From: Beroe forskalii
Taxonomy: Eukaryota > Ctenophora > Nuda > Beroida > Beroidae
Assembly: GCA_011033025.1 (NCBI GenBank)
Contig: WFMF01000086.1
Location: 310,001 to 374,000, forward strand
DNA length: 64,000 nt
Direction: 5' to 3'
Part shown: in pieces, positions 42,637 to 54,300 of the stretch
How the letters are laid out: every line of letters starts with the position of its first letter
Position numbering within the stretch: position 1 is the stretch's first letter
The notes under the pieces: generated by a model
The model's database searches: none
What the model was told of the DNA's origin: nothing
Seen by the model: only the letters and a program-made list of their open reading frames with translations
Position numbers and translations under genes: made by a program

Positions 42637-44166
42637 ATGAACTCAACAATGATAACCCTAAAAAAGATGGATGCAAATGTAAGTACCCCTCGTGGTAAAA
42701 CGGGAAAATTGGAAATGTTTGGTTCAACTGGTCTTGGCTTTGGTAGCATGGGAACCTGTGTTTATAAAGGGCTGTTTGAAAAGTCTACTGAAGTTGCTAT
42801 AAAGACTATTCCCAGGCATGTTTTCAAAGGTCTTAATGGGAGCTTAGTTGAAGCGAATGAGATTGGAGAAGTGAAAATACTGAAAAAGTTTAATCATCCA
42901 AATTTGGTGAAATATTTCATTTTTGAATATGATGATTTGTACATTTATATTGCACTTGAATTATGCCAAGGAACATTAGTTGACTTTGTTGAAAACAACA
43001 CTGATCATGCAAATTATGATGGCAAAAAATTTATACTTCACGGAATTATGCAAGGGCTTGATGAGTTACACAATCTCAACATAGTTCATGGTGATCTGAA
43101 ACCTCAAAATATCCTTCTTAAAGGTATACCTAAGACACAAGATGGTATGCTGCAAAAAGCTGTGATTTCTGATTTTGGACTCAGTCTTGAAATTGAGCCA
43201 GGAAAACGTAGCAGAACTGTCACTGATGGTAAAATTGGCACTCAAGGATGGCGAGCTAAAGAGCTTGTTGTAGCTATTGAACATGCTGAAAATTCATCAA
43301 AGAAGTCAAATACAGAATCTGATATGGAAGATTTTGATGAAGTTGGTAAGGTGAAATGTGCTAAGGCTACTGATATTTTTGCTGTTGGTTGTGTTATGCA
43401 ATATGTTATGAGTGATGGGACAAGAAACATCCACCCTTTTGGAGAGGATGCTTTCAGAGACAGAAATATCAAAGACGAGTGTCGATGGTCGTACCTATCA
43501 ATTAAAAGATATAAAGTACTTGATGAAATTTTAGCAGACATGCTAATTCAGCTCTGTGTAACTGCAAATCGTGAACTTCGTCCAGATACCAAGGAAATTA
43601 ACAAGCATCCTTTTTTCTGGGATTCAGTAGCTAGATACAGATTTATAGAACAGATTTCGAATGATGTTCATTTTATTGACAAAAGTTTCAAGAAAAAATT
43701 GGAGGAGAAATGGACTGAGTATCATCCAAATCCAATCTTTCTCAAGCCTAAGTGGTTCATGGGCATTATCAAAAAAGAAAAAAAATATTATTTTGATAAC
43801 AAATCTTTGATCAGCTTTGTTAAGCTAATCCGTAACACAAAGCAACATTATCCAGAGAAAAGAGAAGCATGTCCTGAATTTGTTAAGCAACTTAATGATG
43901 GTACTGAGGATGACATAGTCCGATATTTCTTGAATAATATTGTACATGTTCTTCCTGTTCTTTATGCTTGTTTCTACAAGTGCCCAGAAAACAGAAAAAA
44001 TGGATACCAAAGCTATTTTGAGTGGCAGGGATTACATGATGACAGATATAATGCTTCATGTGAGCTACTTGACAAAATATTTATACCTCAATCAAAACGA
44101 GGTAATTCCATTGGAGGAGAAAAACGACTTCGTACCAGAACTACCAGTGGCAACCACAAAGATTGA
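42637..44166 (+). CDS. kinase-KEN protein 1 (IRE1/RNase L-like kinase and RNase module), intronless
   Basis: The frame encodes 509 residues from ATG 42637; the frame is open from about 42568 but has no earlier ATG. The kinase fold spans residues about 30-322: Gly loop GSTGLGFGSMG, ATP Lys in VAIKTI (residue 56), catalytic loop VHGDLKPQN (HGD instead of HRD, 151-153), DFG at 179-181, GTQGW and DIFAVGC. The KEN RNase domain follows (323-465): KHPFFW, FVKLIRNTKQHY and YFLNNIVHVLPVLY. The RN-x3-H pattern (399-404) of IRE1/RNase L nuclease sites is kept. The position of the catalytic Tyr reads Phe, with Tyr one residue before. There is no signal peptide, membrane helix, lumenal domain or ankyrin repeat, so a soluble protein is expected. 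AT-rich codon use. AATAAA at 44275. Confidence 0.88.
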   Translation: MNSTMITLKKMDANVSTPRGKTGKLEMFGSTGLGFGSMGTCVYKGLFEKSTEVAIKTIPRHVFKGLNGSLVEANEIGEVKILKKFNHPNLVKYFIFEYDDLYIYIALELCQGTLVDFVENNTDHANYDGKKFILHGIMQGLDELHNLNIVHGDLKPQNILLKGIPKTQDGMLQKAVISDFGLSLEIEPGKRSRTVTDGKIGTQGWRAKELVVAIEHAENSSKKSNTESDMEDFDEVGKVKCAKATDIFAVGCVMQYVMSDGTRNIHPFGEDAFRDRNIKDECRWSYLSIKRYKVLDEILADMLIQLCVTANRELRPDTKEINKHPFFWDSVARYRFIEQISNDVHFIDKSFKKKLEEKWTEYHPNPIFLKPKWFMGIIKKEKKYYFDNKSLISFVKLIRNTKQHYPEKREACPEFVKQLNDGTEDDIVRYFLNNIVHVLPVLYACFYKCPENRKNGYQSYFEWQGLHDDRYNASCELLDKIFIPQSKRGNSIGGEKRLRTRTTSGNHKD

Positions 44167-44274
44167 CGTGCTAATGTGGAATAGATTCATTCTGTAGAAG
44201 CATTCAATACCATCTTTAACATTAAATTGCTGTAACATTGAGTTTGTTACTTGTGTGATTGATTTTTATCTAAG

Positions 44275-44280
44275 AATAAA
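44275..44280 (+). terminator. poly(A) signal of kinase-KEN gene 1
   Basis: AATAAA 109 bp after the stop codon. Confidence 0.55.
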
Positions 44281-45369
44281 ATCTTTCAATTCAATTATTA
44301 GTGAACTACATTAACAACATTGCATTAAATGGCATGCTTGATAACTTCACAGTTTTGGAGAAGACAAGCTTGGAATTTGGAGTATTGAGATCAAATTTAT
44401 TGTTTTGGGTGCTGATAATCAGTATCTTTCAAGGCATAAAAATGACTAGATAAGTAAAAATCATGTATGTTATTATTGACTTATTGAGAAATTATTCTTT
44501 TGTTGCTTTAAATCGTTCAATCTTTCAGATTCTAATAGTAAACTTGAAGTTGAGAATTTTTAATTCTATGTTATACTCTCCACAATATAATGCTGTATGA
44601 ACAGTATAGTCCTTATAAGGGCTCTTATTGATTGTGAGTTGTGATTGATTATGGATTATGGTCTGGACGGTTATAAACAATTTGATATATATTGCATGTA
44701 CAGATATACGTTTTTAATATATTAATTTCTTTTTTATGTTCATATTCAGTTGAAATTTAACTTTTTTCATGTAGTAGCTTGACCAATAAAGACATCACTT
44801 ATAGAATTAAGACGAAAATTACTATCACAATTCTTATTGTTCGAAACTTCAAAACTACTTATTTCGGCTTATTTAGCTGATTGATGAAATTGATTATGAC
44901 AATATTTCCGATGTAACTCAGTAAAAGAAATAGTTCAGTAAAAGAAATAGGTGAAACAGAAATAGGTGAAAAAGAACTAAAGGATATCGATTTATACAGA
45001 TTTTTTTTATACCAGAATAATCATTTTATCAAAAGACTGTGTTTTATTTCACTCACATCCCTGTAGTTCTGTCTGTAAATCTATAGGTAGATTCTAGGGC
45101 ACTTACCTACAGGAAATTTCAATATCATGGTTAATCAGTAGATACTTTCAAAAGTATCAGAAAGTATCAGTATAAAGATCTATTCTCTTTGGTACTTAGG
45201 TACTAGTAGTAGTTGAGATTTGAAAATAGACATACTTTTTGAAAACTTAGTAGTCAATCTAAATAAATCTCACCGTTCATCATAGTTTTAAAGCTTTAAA
45301 TCCTCCCAATCCTTACAAATTTGAGGAAGGTATCGAATCATTATCTCTGTGCTGAAGCAAGGCGCCAAG

Positions 45370-48300
45370 ATGCTGCTTAAGTGCCAGAGGGAACCCTTCC
45401 TACAGCAGTTAACATCGACTGTTGTTGCTTGTAATGAGGTATATGGATGGCCTTATTTTATGATGTTCATACATGATCAAGCAGCGATTTTCATATTTTT
45501 ATTGTAGCTTATTGAATAATGATATCCAATGTAAGTTTTCACGGATTGTACTTTTTACTGCTGATTCGTGATAAACTTACAAAGAAGTAACAGTCATCTC
45601 ATTTCCAGGTTAAGAAAGGAAAGAAGAAGCATTTCGAAGTGGTACTTGAGGACACAGTGCTTTTTGCTGAAGGAGGAGGGCAACCTTGCGACCATGGACA
45701 GATTCGCGTCATTGGTACTGAGCAGGATATGTGAGTTTAATAGCTTTATGATTTACGGTGACATTAGCACTCTTCCTAGAGTAGCCTTAATGCTCCATCT
45801 CACGAAATTAAGACTCTTACTCGATAGGTCATTGATGACTTCACACAGTCATGACGTAATGTGACGTCACGATTTCGTTTGCTAACGTTTGCTATCCATT
45901 GAACTGCAGTATATCACTGTATTTGGGTTTTATACGGCAGATACGTAATGTAGCATCACTTAAGTGATCGGTAAGGGTTCAAAGTGTACCTTTCACATCC
46001 TCCTCAACCTTCATTTGCAGAGTTTGCTACTTGCCAGCCTTACTGGCCCTAAATTTAGGAAAGAGTTGGACTTTCGTGAACCAAGTGAACCATGGTTCAA
46101 AAATGACAAAAAGTCGATTTTGAGGATGTTCCCACCAACAGATTTTCCTGAAATTTTGCAGGGATGTTCATTTCATCATTGTCTTTCAGAAACCATAAGA
46201 AAATTGGGGGTCCATGTGCTAATTTTCGAGATATAAGTCAGATATACCGACGAAAATGGTTCGGAAATACTGATTGAAAAATGGCAAAAAGTCCATTTGA
46301 GGTGTTCCCACCAACAGATTTTCCTGAAATTTTGCAGGGATGTTCCATTTCATCATTTTATTTCAGAAACCATAAAGAAAATTGGGGGTCTATGCTAATT
46401 TCGAGATATAAGGTCAAACGCAAGGAAATACCGACGAAAATGGTTCAAAAATGGCAAAAAGTCGATTTTGAGGGTGTTTCCACAACAGATTTTCCTGAAA
46501 TTTTGCAGGATGTTCATTTCATCATTGTCTTTCAGAAACCATAAAGAAAATTGGGGGTCTATGTGCTAATTTTTCGAGATATAAGGTCAAACGCAAGGAA
46601 ATACCGACGAAAATGGTTCAAAATGGCAAAAAGTCGATTTTGAGGATGTTCCCACCAACAGATTTTCCTGAAATCTTGCAGGGATGTTCATTTCATCATT
46701 GTCTTTCAGAAACCATAAAGAAAAAGGGTTTGTGCTTTGAGGGTCTATGACGAAATTTTCAAGATATAGGTCAAAAAAATACCGACGAAAATGGTTTGGC
46801 AAAAAGTCGATTTTGAGGATGTTCCCACCAACAGATTTTGAAATTTTGCAGGGATGTTCATTTCATCATTGTCTTTCAGAAACCATAAAGAAAAATTAAG
46901 GGGTCTATGTGCTAATTTTTCGAGATATATGGTCAAACGCAAAAAATACCGACGAAAATGGTTCAAAAAATGGCAAAAAGTCAATTTTGAGGTGTTCCCC
47001 ACCAACAGATTTTCCTGAAATTTTGTAGGGATGTTCATTTCATCATTTTATTTCAGAAACCATAAAGAAAATTGGGGGTCTATGTGCTAATTTTCGAGAT
47101 ATAAGGTCAAACGCAAGGAAATACCGACGAAAATGGTTCAAAAATGGCAAAAAGTCGATTTTGAGGGTGTTCCCACCAACAGATTTTTCTGAAACAGATG
47201 TTTTTCATCTTGTCTTGCAAGGAAATACAGACGAAAATGGTTCAAAATTGTCTTTCGATTTAAAGGAAAATTGGTCTATTTCCTGAAATTTTGTAGGATG
47301 TCAAACGCAAAAATCAGAAGAAAATGGTTAAAAAAATGGCAAAAGTCGATTTTGAGGATGTTCGACCAACAGATTTTCCTGAAATTTTGCAGGGATGTTT
47401 CAGACGAAAATGGTTCAAAAATAAAAAAGTCCGAGATTTCAAATGTAAAGAAATACCGACCAAAATGGTTCAAAAATGGCAAAAAGTCCATTTTGAGGAT
47501 GTTCCGCCAACAGATTTTCCTGAAATTTTTGCAGGGATGTTCATTTCATAAAGAAACCATAGAAACGAAAATGGTTCATTTTGCTAAAGGGGATATAAGG
47601 TCAAACGCAAGGAAGTTCCCACGAAAATGGTTCACGAAATGTTAAATGGCAAATATAGGTGGTTGCCAAATATACAAAAAGAATCGAAATTACACGAATA
47701 TGGGATGTTCATTTCATACAAAAATGGTTCATCAAATAAAGAAAATGGGGTCTATGTGCTAATTTTCAGTATAAGGTCAAAGGCAAGGAAATTACACACG
47801 AATATGCACGAAACTTATAATATAGGTAATGGTTCAAAATATACAGTCTTTCATCATAGCTTACCTACTAATATACAAAAATATACTCCGATCGATATCA
47901 CCCAAGGTCAATTGATACTGAGAAACTCAGGAGAAAGGCTACCATGAGACGGCTGAAGTTGTTCCCATAAAAGTTTGGGTTAGCCACACGAGCATACGTT
48001 TCCCACTCTGGTCATGTCACTCACTTGACTAAACCAATTAGGGGAAAGATTATCACTCAATATTGGCCATCTTGAGGATAAACTATCACGCTAACAGGAT
48101 AAGGTAATAGCCCTTAGGGTAATGAGGTAAGAAAACGCAGCTAGACAACTTCATTACCAAGAGTTTGACAGCCCTATCAACTATCATGACCCTCCAAGAT
48201 AATTATATACAAGGTGCCACATACATATTATACAAGATATACAATATACCAATCAATATACACTGAATTTTATAACTTTAATGCAGTGGAAGTACAATAT

Positions 48301-51300
48301 TTGAGTATTTCTGCTAGTTTGCGGCTTAAAAGAAGAAAAAAGTTTGGTCAAGTTGCAGGAAATATCACAAAAATGGTTCAAATATTACACAAAATTCGAT
48401 TTTGAGCTTGTATATTATTGCATGTGACCTTATATCTTAGCACATAGACCCCAATTTTCTTTTTATGGTTTCTGAAAGACAATGATGCAATGAACATCCC
48501 TGCAAAATATCAGGAAAATCTGTTGGTGGGAACACCCTCAAAATGGACTTTTTGCCATTTTTGAACCATTTTCGTCGGTATTTCCTTGCGTTTTGACCTT
48601 ATCTCGAAATTAGCAACATAGACCCCCAATTTTCTTTATGGTTTCTGAAAGACAATGATGTAAATTTGAACATCCCTGCAAAATATCAGGAAAATCTGTT
48701 GGTGGGCTACCCTCAAAATGGACTTTTTTTTGCCATTTTTGAACCCATTTTCGTCGGTACTTCCTTTGCGTTTGACCTATATCTCGAAAATTAGCACATA
48801 GACCCCAATTTCTTTTATGGTTTCTGAAAGACAGTGATGAAATGAACATCCTTGCAAAATTTCAGGAAAATCTGTTGGTGGGAACACCCTCAAAATCGAC
48901 TTTTTGCCCTTTTGAACCATTTTCATCGTATTTCCTTGCGTTTTGACCTTTATATCTCGAAAAATTAGCACATAGACCCCCAATTTTCTTTATGGTTTCT
49001 GAAAGACAATGATGAAATGAACATCCCTGCAAAATTTCAAGAAAATCTGTTGGTGGGAACATCCTCAAAAATCGACTTTTTGCCATTTTTGAACCATTTT
49101 CGTCAGTATTTCCTTGTTTTTGTCCTTATATCTCGAAAATAAGCACATAGACCCCCAATTTTTTTATGGTTTCTGAAAGACAATGATGAAATGAACATCC
49201 CTGCAAAATTTCAAGAAAATCTGTTGGTGGGAACATCCTCAAAATCGACTTTTGCCATTTTTGAACCATTTTCGTCGGTATTTCCTTGCGTTTGACCTTA
49301 TATCTCGAAAATAAGCACATAGACTTCAATTTTTTTTTATGGTTTCTGAAAAGACAATGATGAAATGAACATCCCTGCAAAATTTCAAGAAGAAAATCTG
49401 TTGGTGGGAACACCCTCAAAAATCGACTTTTTGCCTTTTTGAACCATTTTCATCATTATTTCCTTTGTGTTTGACCTTATATCTCGAAAATTAGCACATA
49501 GCCCCCAATTTTCTTTATGGTTTCTGAAAGACAATGATGAAATGAACATCCTGCAAAATTTCAGAAAAAATCGTTGGTGGGAACACCCTCAAAATCGATT
49601 CTTTGCCATTTTTTGAACCATTTTCGTCGGTTATTTCCTTGCGTTTGGTTTGACCTTATATCTCGAAAATTAGCACATAGACCCTCAATTTTCTTTATGG
49701 TTTCTGAAAGACAATGATGAAATGAACATCCCCTGCAAATTTCAGGAAAATCTGTTGGTGGGAACACCCTCAAAATCGACTTTTGCCATTTTTGAACCAT
49801 TTTCGTCGGTATTTCTGGTGTTTGACCTTATATCTCGAAAAATTAGCACATAGACCCCAATTTTCTTAATGGTTTCTGAAAGACAGTGGATGAAAATGAA
49901 CATCCCTGCAAAATTTCAGGAAAATCTGTTGGTGGGAACACCCTCAAAATCGACTTTTTGCCCTTTTTGAACCATTTTCATCGGTATTTCCTTGCGTTTG
50001 ACCTTATATCTCGAAAATGAGCACATAGACCCCCAATTTTCTTTATGGTTTCTGAAAGACAATGATGAAATGAACATCCCAGCAAAATTTCAAGAAAATC
50101 TGTTGGTGGGGAACATCCTCAAAATCGACTTTTTGCCATTTTTTGAACCATTTTCGTCGGTATTTCCTTGCGTTTGACCTTATATCTCGAAAATAAGCAC
50201 ATAGACCCCCAATTTTCTTTATGGTTTCTGAAAGACAATGATGAAATGAACATCCCTGCAAAATTTCAAGAAAATCTGTTGGTGGGAACATCCTCAAAAT
50301 CGACTTTTTGCCATTTTTGAACCATTTTCGTCGGTATTTCCTTGCGTTTGACCTTATATCTCGAAAATTAGCACATAGACCCCCAATTTTTTCTTTATGG
50401 TTTCTGAAAGACAATGATGAAATGAACATCCCTGCAAAATTTCAGGAAAATCTGTTGGTGGAACACCCTCAAAATCGACTTTTTGCCATTTTTTGAACCA
50501 TTTTCGTCGGTATTTCCTTGCGTTTGGTTTGACCTTATATCTCGAAAATAAGCACATAGACCCCCAATTTTCTTTTATGTTTTCTGAAAGACAATGATGA
50601 AATTAACATCCCTGCAAAATTTCAGGAAAATCTGTTGGTGGGAACACCCTCAAAATCGACTTTTGCCATTTTTGAACCATTTCGTCGGTATTTCCTTGCG
50701 TTTGACCTTATATCTCGAAAATTAGCACATAGACCCCCCAATTTTCTTTATGGTTTCTGAAAGACAATGATGAAAATGAACATCCCTGCAAAATTTCAGG
50801 AAAATCTGTTGGTGGGAACACCCTCAAAATCGACTTTTTGCCATTTTTTGAACCATTTTCGTCGGTATTTCCTTGCGTTTGACCTTATATCTCGAAAATT
50901 AGCACATAGACCCCCAATTTTCTTTATGGTTTCTGGAAAGACAGTGATGAAATGAACATCCCTGCAAAATTTCAGGAAAATCTGTTGGTGGGGAACACCC
51001 TCAAAATCGCCTTTTTGCCCTTTTTGAACCATTTTCGTCGGTATTTCCTTGCGTTTGACCTTATATCTCGAAAATGAGCATATAGACCCCCAATTTTCTT
51101 TTTTATGGTTTCTGAAAGACAATGATGAAATGAACATCCCTGCAAAATTTCAAGAAAATCTTGTTGGTGGGAACATCCTCAAAATCGACTTTTTGCCATT
51201 TTGAACCATTTTCGTCGGTATTTCCTTTGCGTTTGCGTTTGACCTTATATCTCGAAAATAAGCACATAGACCCCCAATTTTCTTTATGGTTTCTGAAAGA

Positions 51301-54300
51301 CAATGATGAAATGAACATCCCTGCAAATTTCAAGAAAATCTGTTGGTGGGAACATCCCTCAAAATCGACTTTTTGCCATTTTTGAACCATTTTCGTCGGT
51401 ATTTTTGCGTTTGACCTATATCTGAAAATAAGCACACATAGACCCCAATTTTCTTTTATGGTTTCTGAAAGACAATGATGAAATGAACATCCCTGCAAAA
51501 TTTCAGGAAAATCTGTTATGGGAACATCCTCAAAATCGACTTTTTGCCATTTTTGAACCATTTTCGTCGGTATTTCCTTGCGTTTGACCTTATATCTCAA
51601 AAATAAGCACATAGACCCCCAATTTTCTTTATGTTTTCTGAAAGACAATGATGAAATGAACATCCCTGCAAAATTTCAGGAAAATCTGTTGGTGGGAACA
51701 CCCCTCAAAATCGACTTTTTGAATTTTTGAACCATTTTCGTCGGTATTTGACCTGATTTGACCTTATAATTACGAAATATGGAATACAGACTTTCAGTAT
51801 TATTTTCTTTTATGGTTTCATTAGTTATAATCAGAAATGAACATCTTTGCAAAATTTCAAGAAAAAATTGGTGGGGAACATTTCCAAAATCACTTAAAGC
51901 CATTTCCGAACCATTTTCGTGGTTCACTTTTGCGTTTGACCTACTGTTCGAAATTTAAATTTGCATAGACCCGTAATTTCTTTTATGTTTTCTGAAAACA
52001 ATTGAAATGAACAAATTGCAAAATTTTAGAAAATCTGTGGTGGGAACATCCTCAAAATCGACTTTTTTGCCTTTTTGGAACTATTTCGTCGGTATTTCCC
52101 TTGCGTTTGACACTGTATAACCGTTCGAAAATAAGCACATAGACCAGTGATGACAATTTTCTTCATGATGTATGAAAAAATTTGATGAAAATGAAATTTG
52201 TTCGAAAATTCTCAGGAAAATCTGTTTGTTGGGAACACCCCTCAAAATCGACTTTTTGCCATTTTTGAACCTATTTTCGTCGGTATTTCCCTTTGCGTTT
52301 GACCTATATCTCGGAAAATAAGCACATAGACCCCAATTTTCTTAATGGTTTCTGAAAGACAATGATCCTGCAAAATGAACATCCCTGCAAAATTTCAGGC
52401 CTTTTGCCCTTTTGTTGGTGGTATTTTTGTGCCTCAAAATCGAAAATGAATTTATTGCCCCCAATGAACCATTTGACCTGAGAGTACCCCCAAAATTAAC
52501 ATTTGTAAAAAAATATGCCAAAATTGAAACCGTGTTTTTTTCCCATTTCTGGGTTTTTATGGGTTTAGATGATCAAGACGGGGAGGTCATTGGGGGTTAA
52601 AATTTTAAAAAAGGGGTTTAAAAAAAAAATTTTTTTTTTTAAAAAAAAATTTTTTTAAAAAAAAAAATTTAAAAGGAAAATTTTGGAAAAAAAAATTTTT
52701 TTCGATTTTCAAGGCATCCCCCAAAAAAAAAACCCAAAATCCCCCCAAAAAATTTTTTTAAACCCCTTTTTTTCCCCCCCCAAAAAAAATTTTTTTTTAA
52801 AAAATTTTTAAAAAAAAGGGGGGGGAAATTGTTCCCCTTTAAAATTAAATTTTTTTTTTAAAAAAAATTAAAAGGGGTTTTAAAGGGGGGGGGGGGAAAA
52901 AATTTGGGGGAAAAATTTTTTCCCCCCTTTTTTTTGGGGGGGTTTTTTTTTAAATTTTTTTTTTTTTTTTCCCCCCAAATTTTGAAACCGCTTAGTTAGT
53001 CACAATATGTTACAAAACTTGATTTTTGAGTGAAAATTTCGACTTGCCGGGAAAATCGCGATATTGACATAGCCTGAGGTCACGGCAAAAACCAAAAATC
53101 GGTCATCACAGACGAAAAATCCAGATTTTTGTTCAACTGGCGATTGACATCTTCTAGTTACCATTCAACTGACGTGCCTGCGAAATTTGGTGCTTCTAGC
53201 TACTCCAGAAGTCGAGATATGACACTTGTCACCATTTTCATGACCTCAGAGTATCCCCAAATTAAGCCAATAACATTTGTAATCAGCGACAAAAATTGAA
53301 ACTGTGTTTGGCCCATTTCTGGTGTTCTGATGGGTTTAGATGATCAAGTACGGTAGTAGGAGGTCATTAGACACTGTCAGAGCCGTTTCAGAGTCGGTGA
53401 TGACTCAGTGATGACATCATGACATCATGATGTCTCGAAAAAAAATTTTTTCAAAAACTTCAAAATTTGTTCGAAATTGCTTGAAAACCGTTTAGTTAGT
53501 CACAATATGTTACAAAAACATGATTTTGAGTGAAAATTTTCGATCTCGTCGGGAAAAATCGCGATATTGACATAGCCTGAAAATACGGCAAAAAACCAAA
53601 AAATCGGTCATCACAGACGAAAAATCAACATTTTTGTTCAACTAGCGATTGATATCTTCTAGTTACCATTCAACTGACGTGCCTGCAAAATTTGGTGCTT
53701 CTAGCTACTCCAAAAGTCGAGATATGACACTTGTCACCATTTTCATGACCTCAGAGTATCCCCAAAATTGCCAACATTTGTAACAAAATATGACAAAATT
53801 GAAATCCGTGTTTCTGGCCCATTTCTGGTGTTCTGATGGGTTTAGATGATCAAGTACGGTAGTAGGAGGTCATTGGGCACTGTCAGAGCCGTTTCAGAGT
53901 GGGTGATGACTCAGTGATGACATCATGACATCATGATGTCTCGAAAAAATTGTTTTTCAAAAACTTCGAAATTTGTTCGAAAGTGCTTGAAAACCGTTTA
54001 GTTAGTCACAATTTTTTCGTGACATCATGATGCCATCATGTCATCACTGAGTCATCACCGACTCTGAAACGGCTCTGACAGTGTCTAATGACCTCCTACT
54101 ACCGTACTTGATCATCTAAACCCATCAGAACACCAGAAATAGGCCAGAAACACGGATTTCAATTTTGTCACATTTGTTACAAATGTTGGCAATTTGGGGA
54201 TACTCTGTGGTCATGAAAATGGTGACAAGTGTCATATCTCGACTTTTGGAGTAGCTAGAAGCACCAAATTTTGCAGGCACGTCAGTTGAATGGTAACTAG

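Noticed and set aside
46281-51927. Many open frames of 60-186 codons across the 175-bp arrays, with repeated peptides such as FPEILQGCSFHHCLSETIK
   Set aside because: They follow the repeat unit on both strands, shift frame with each unit-length change and show no independent protein features.
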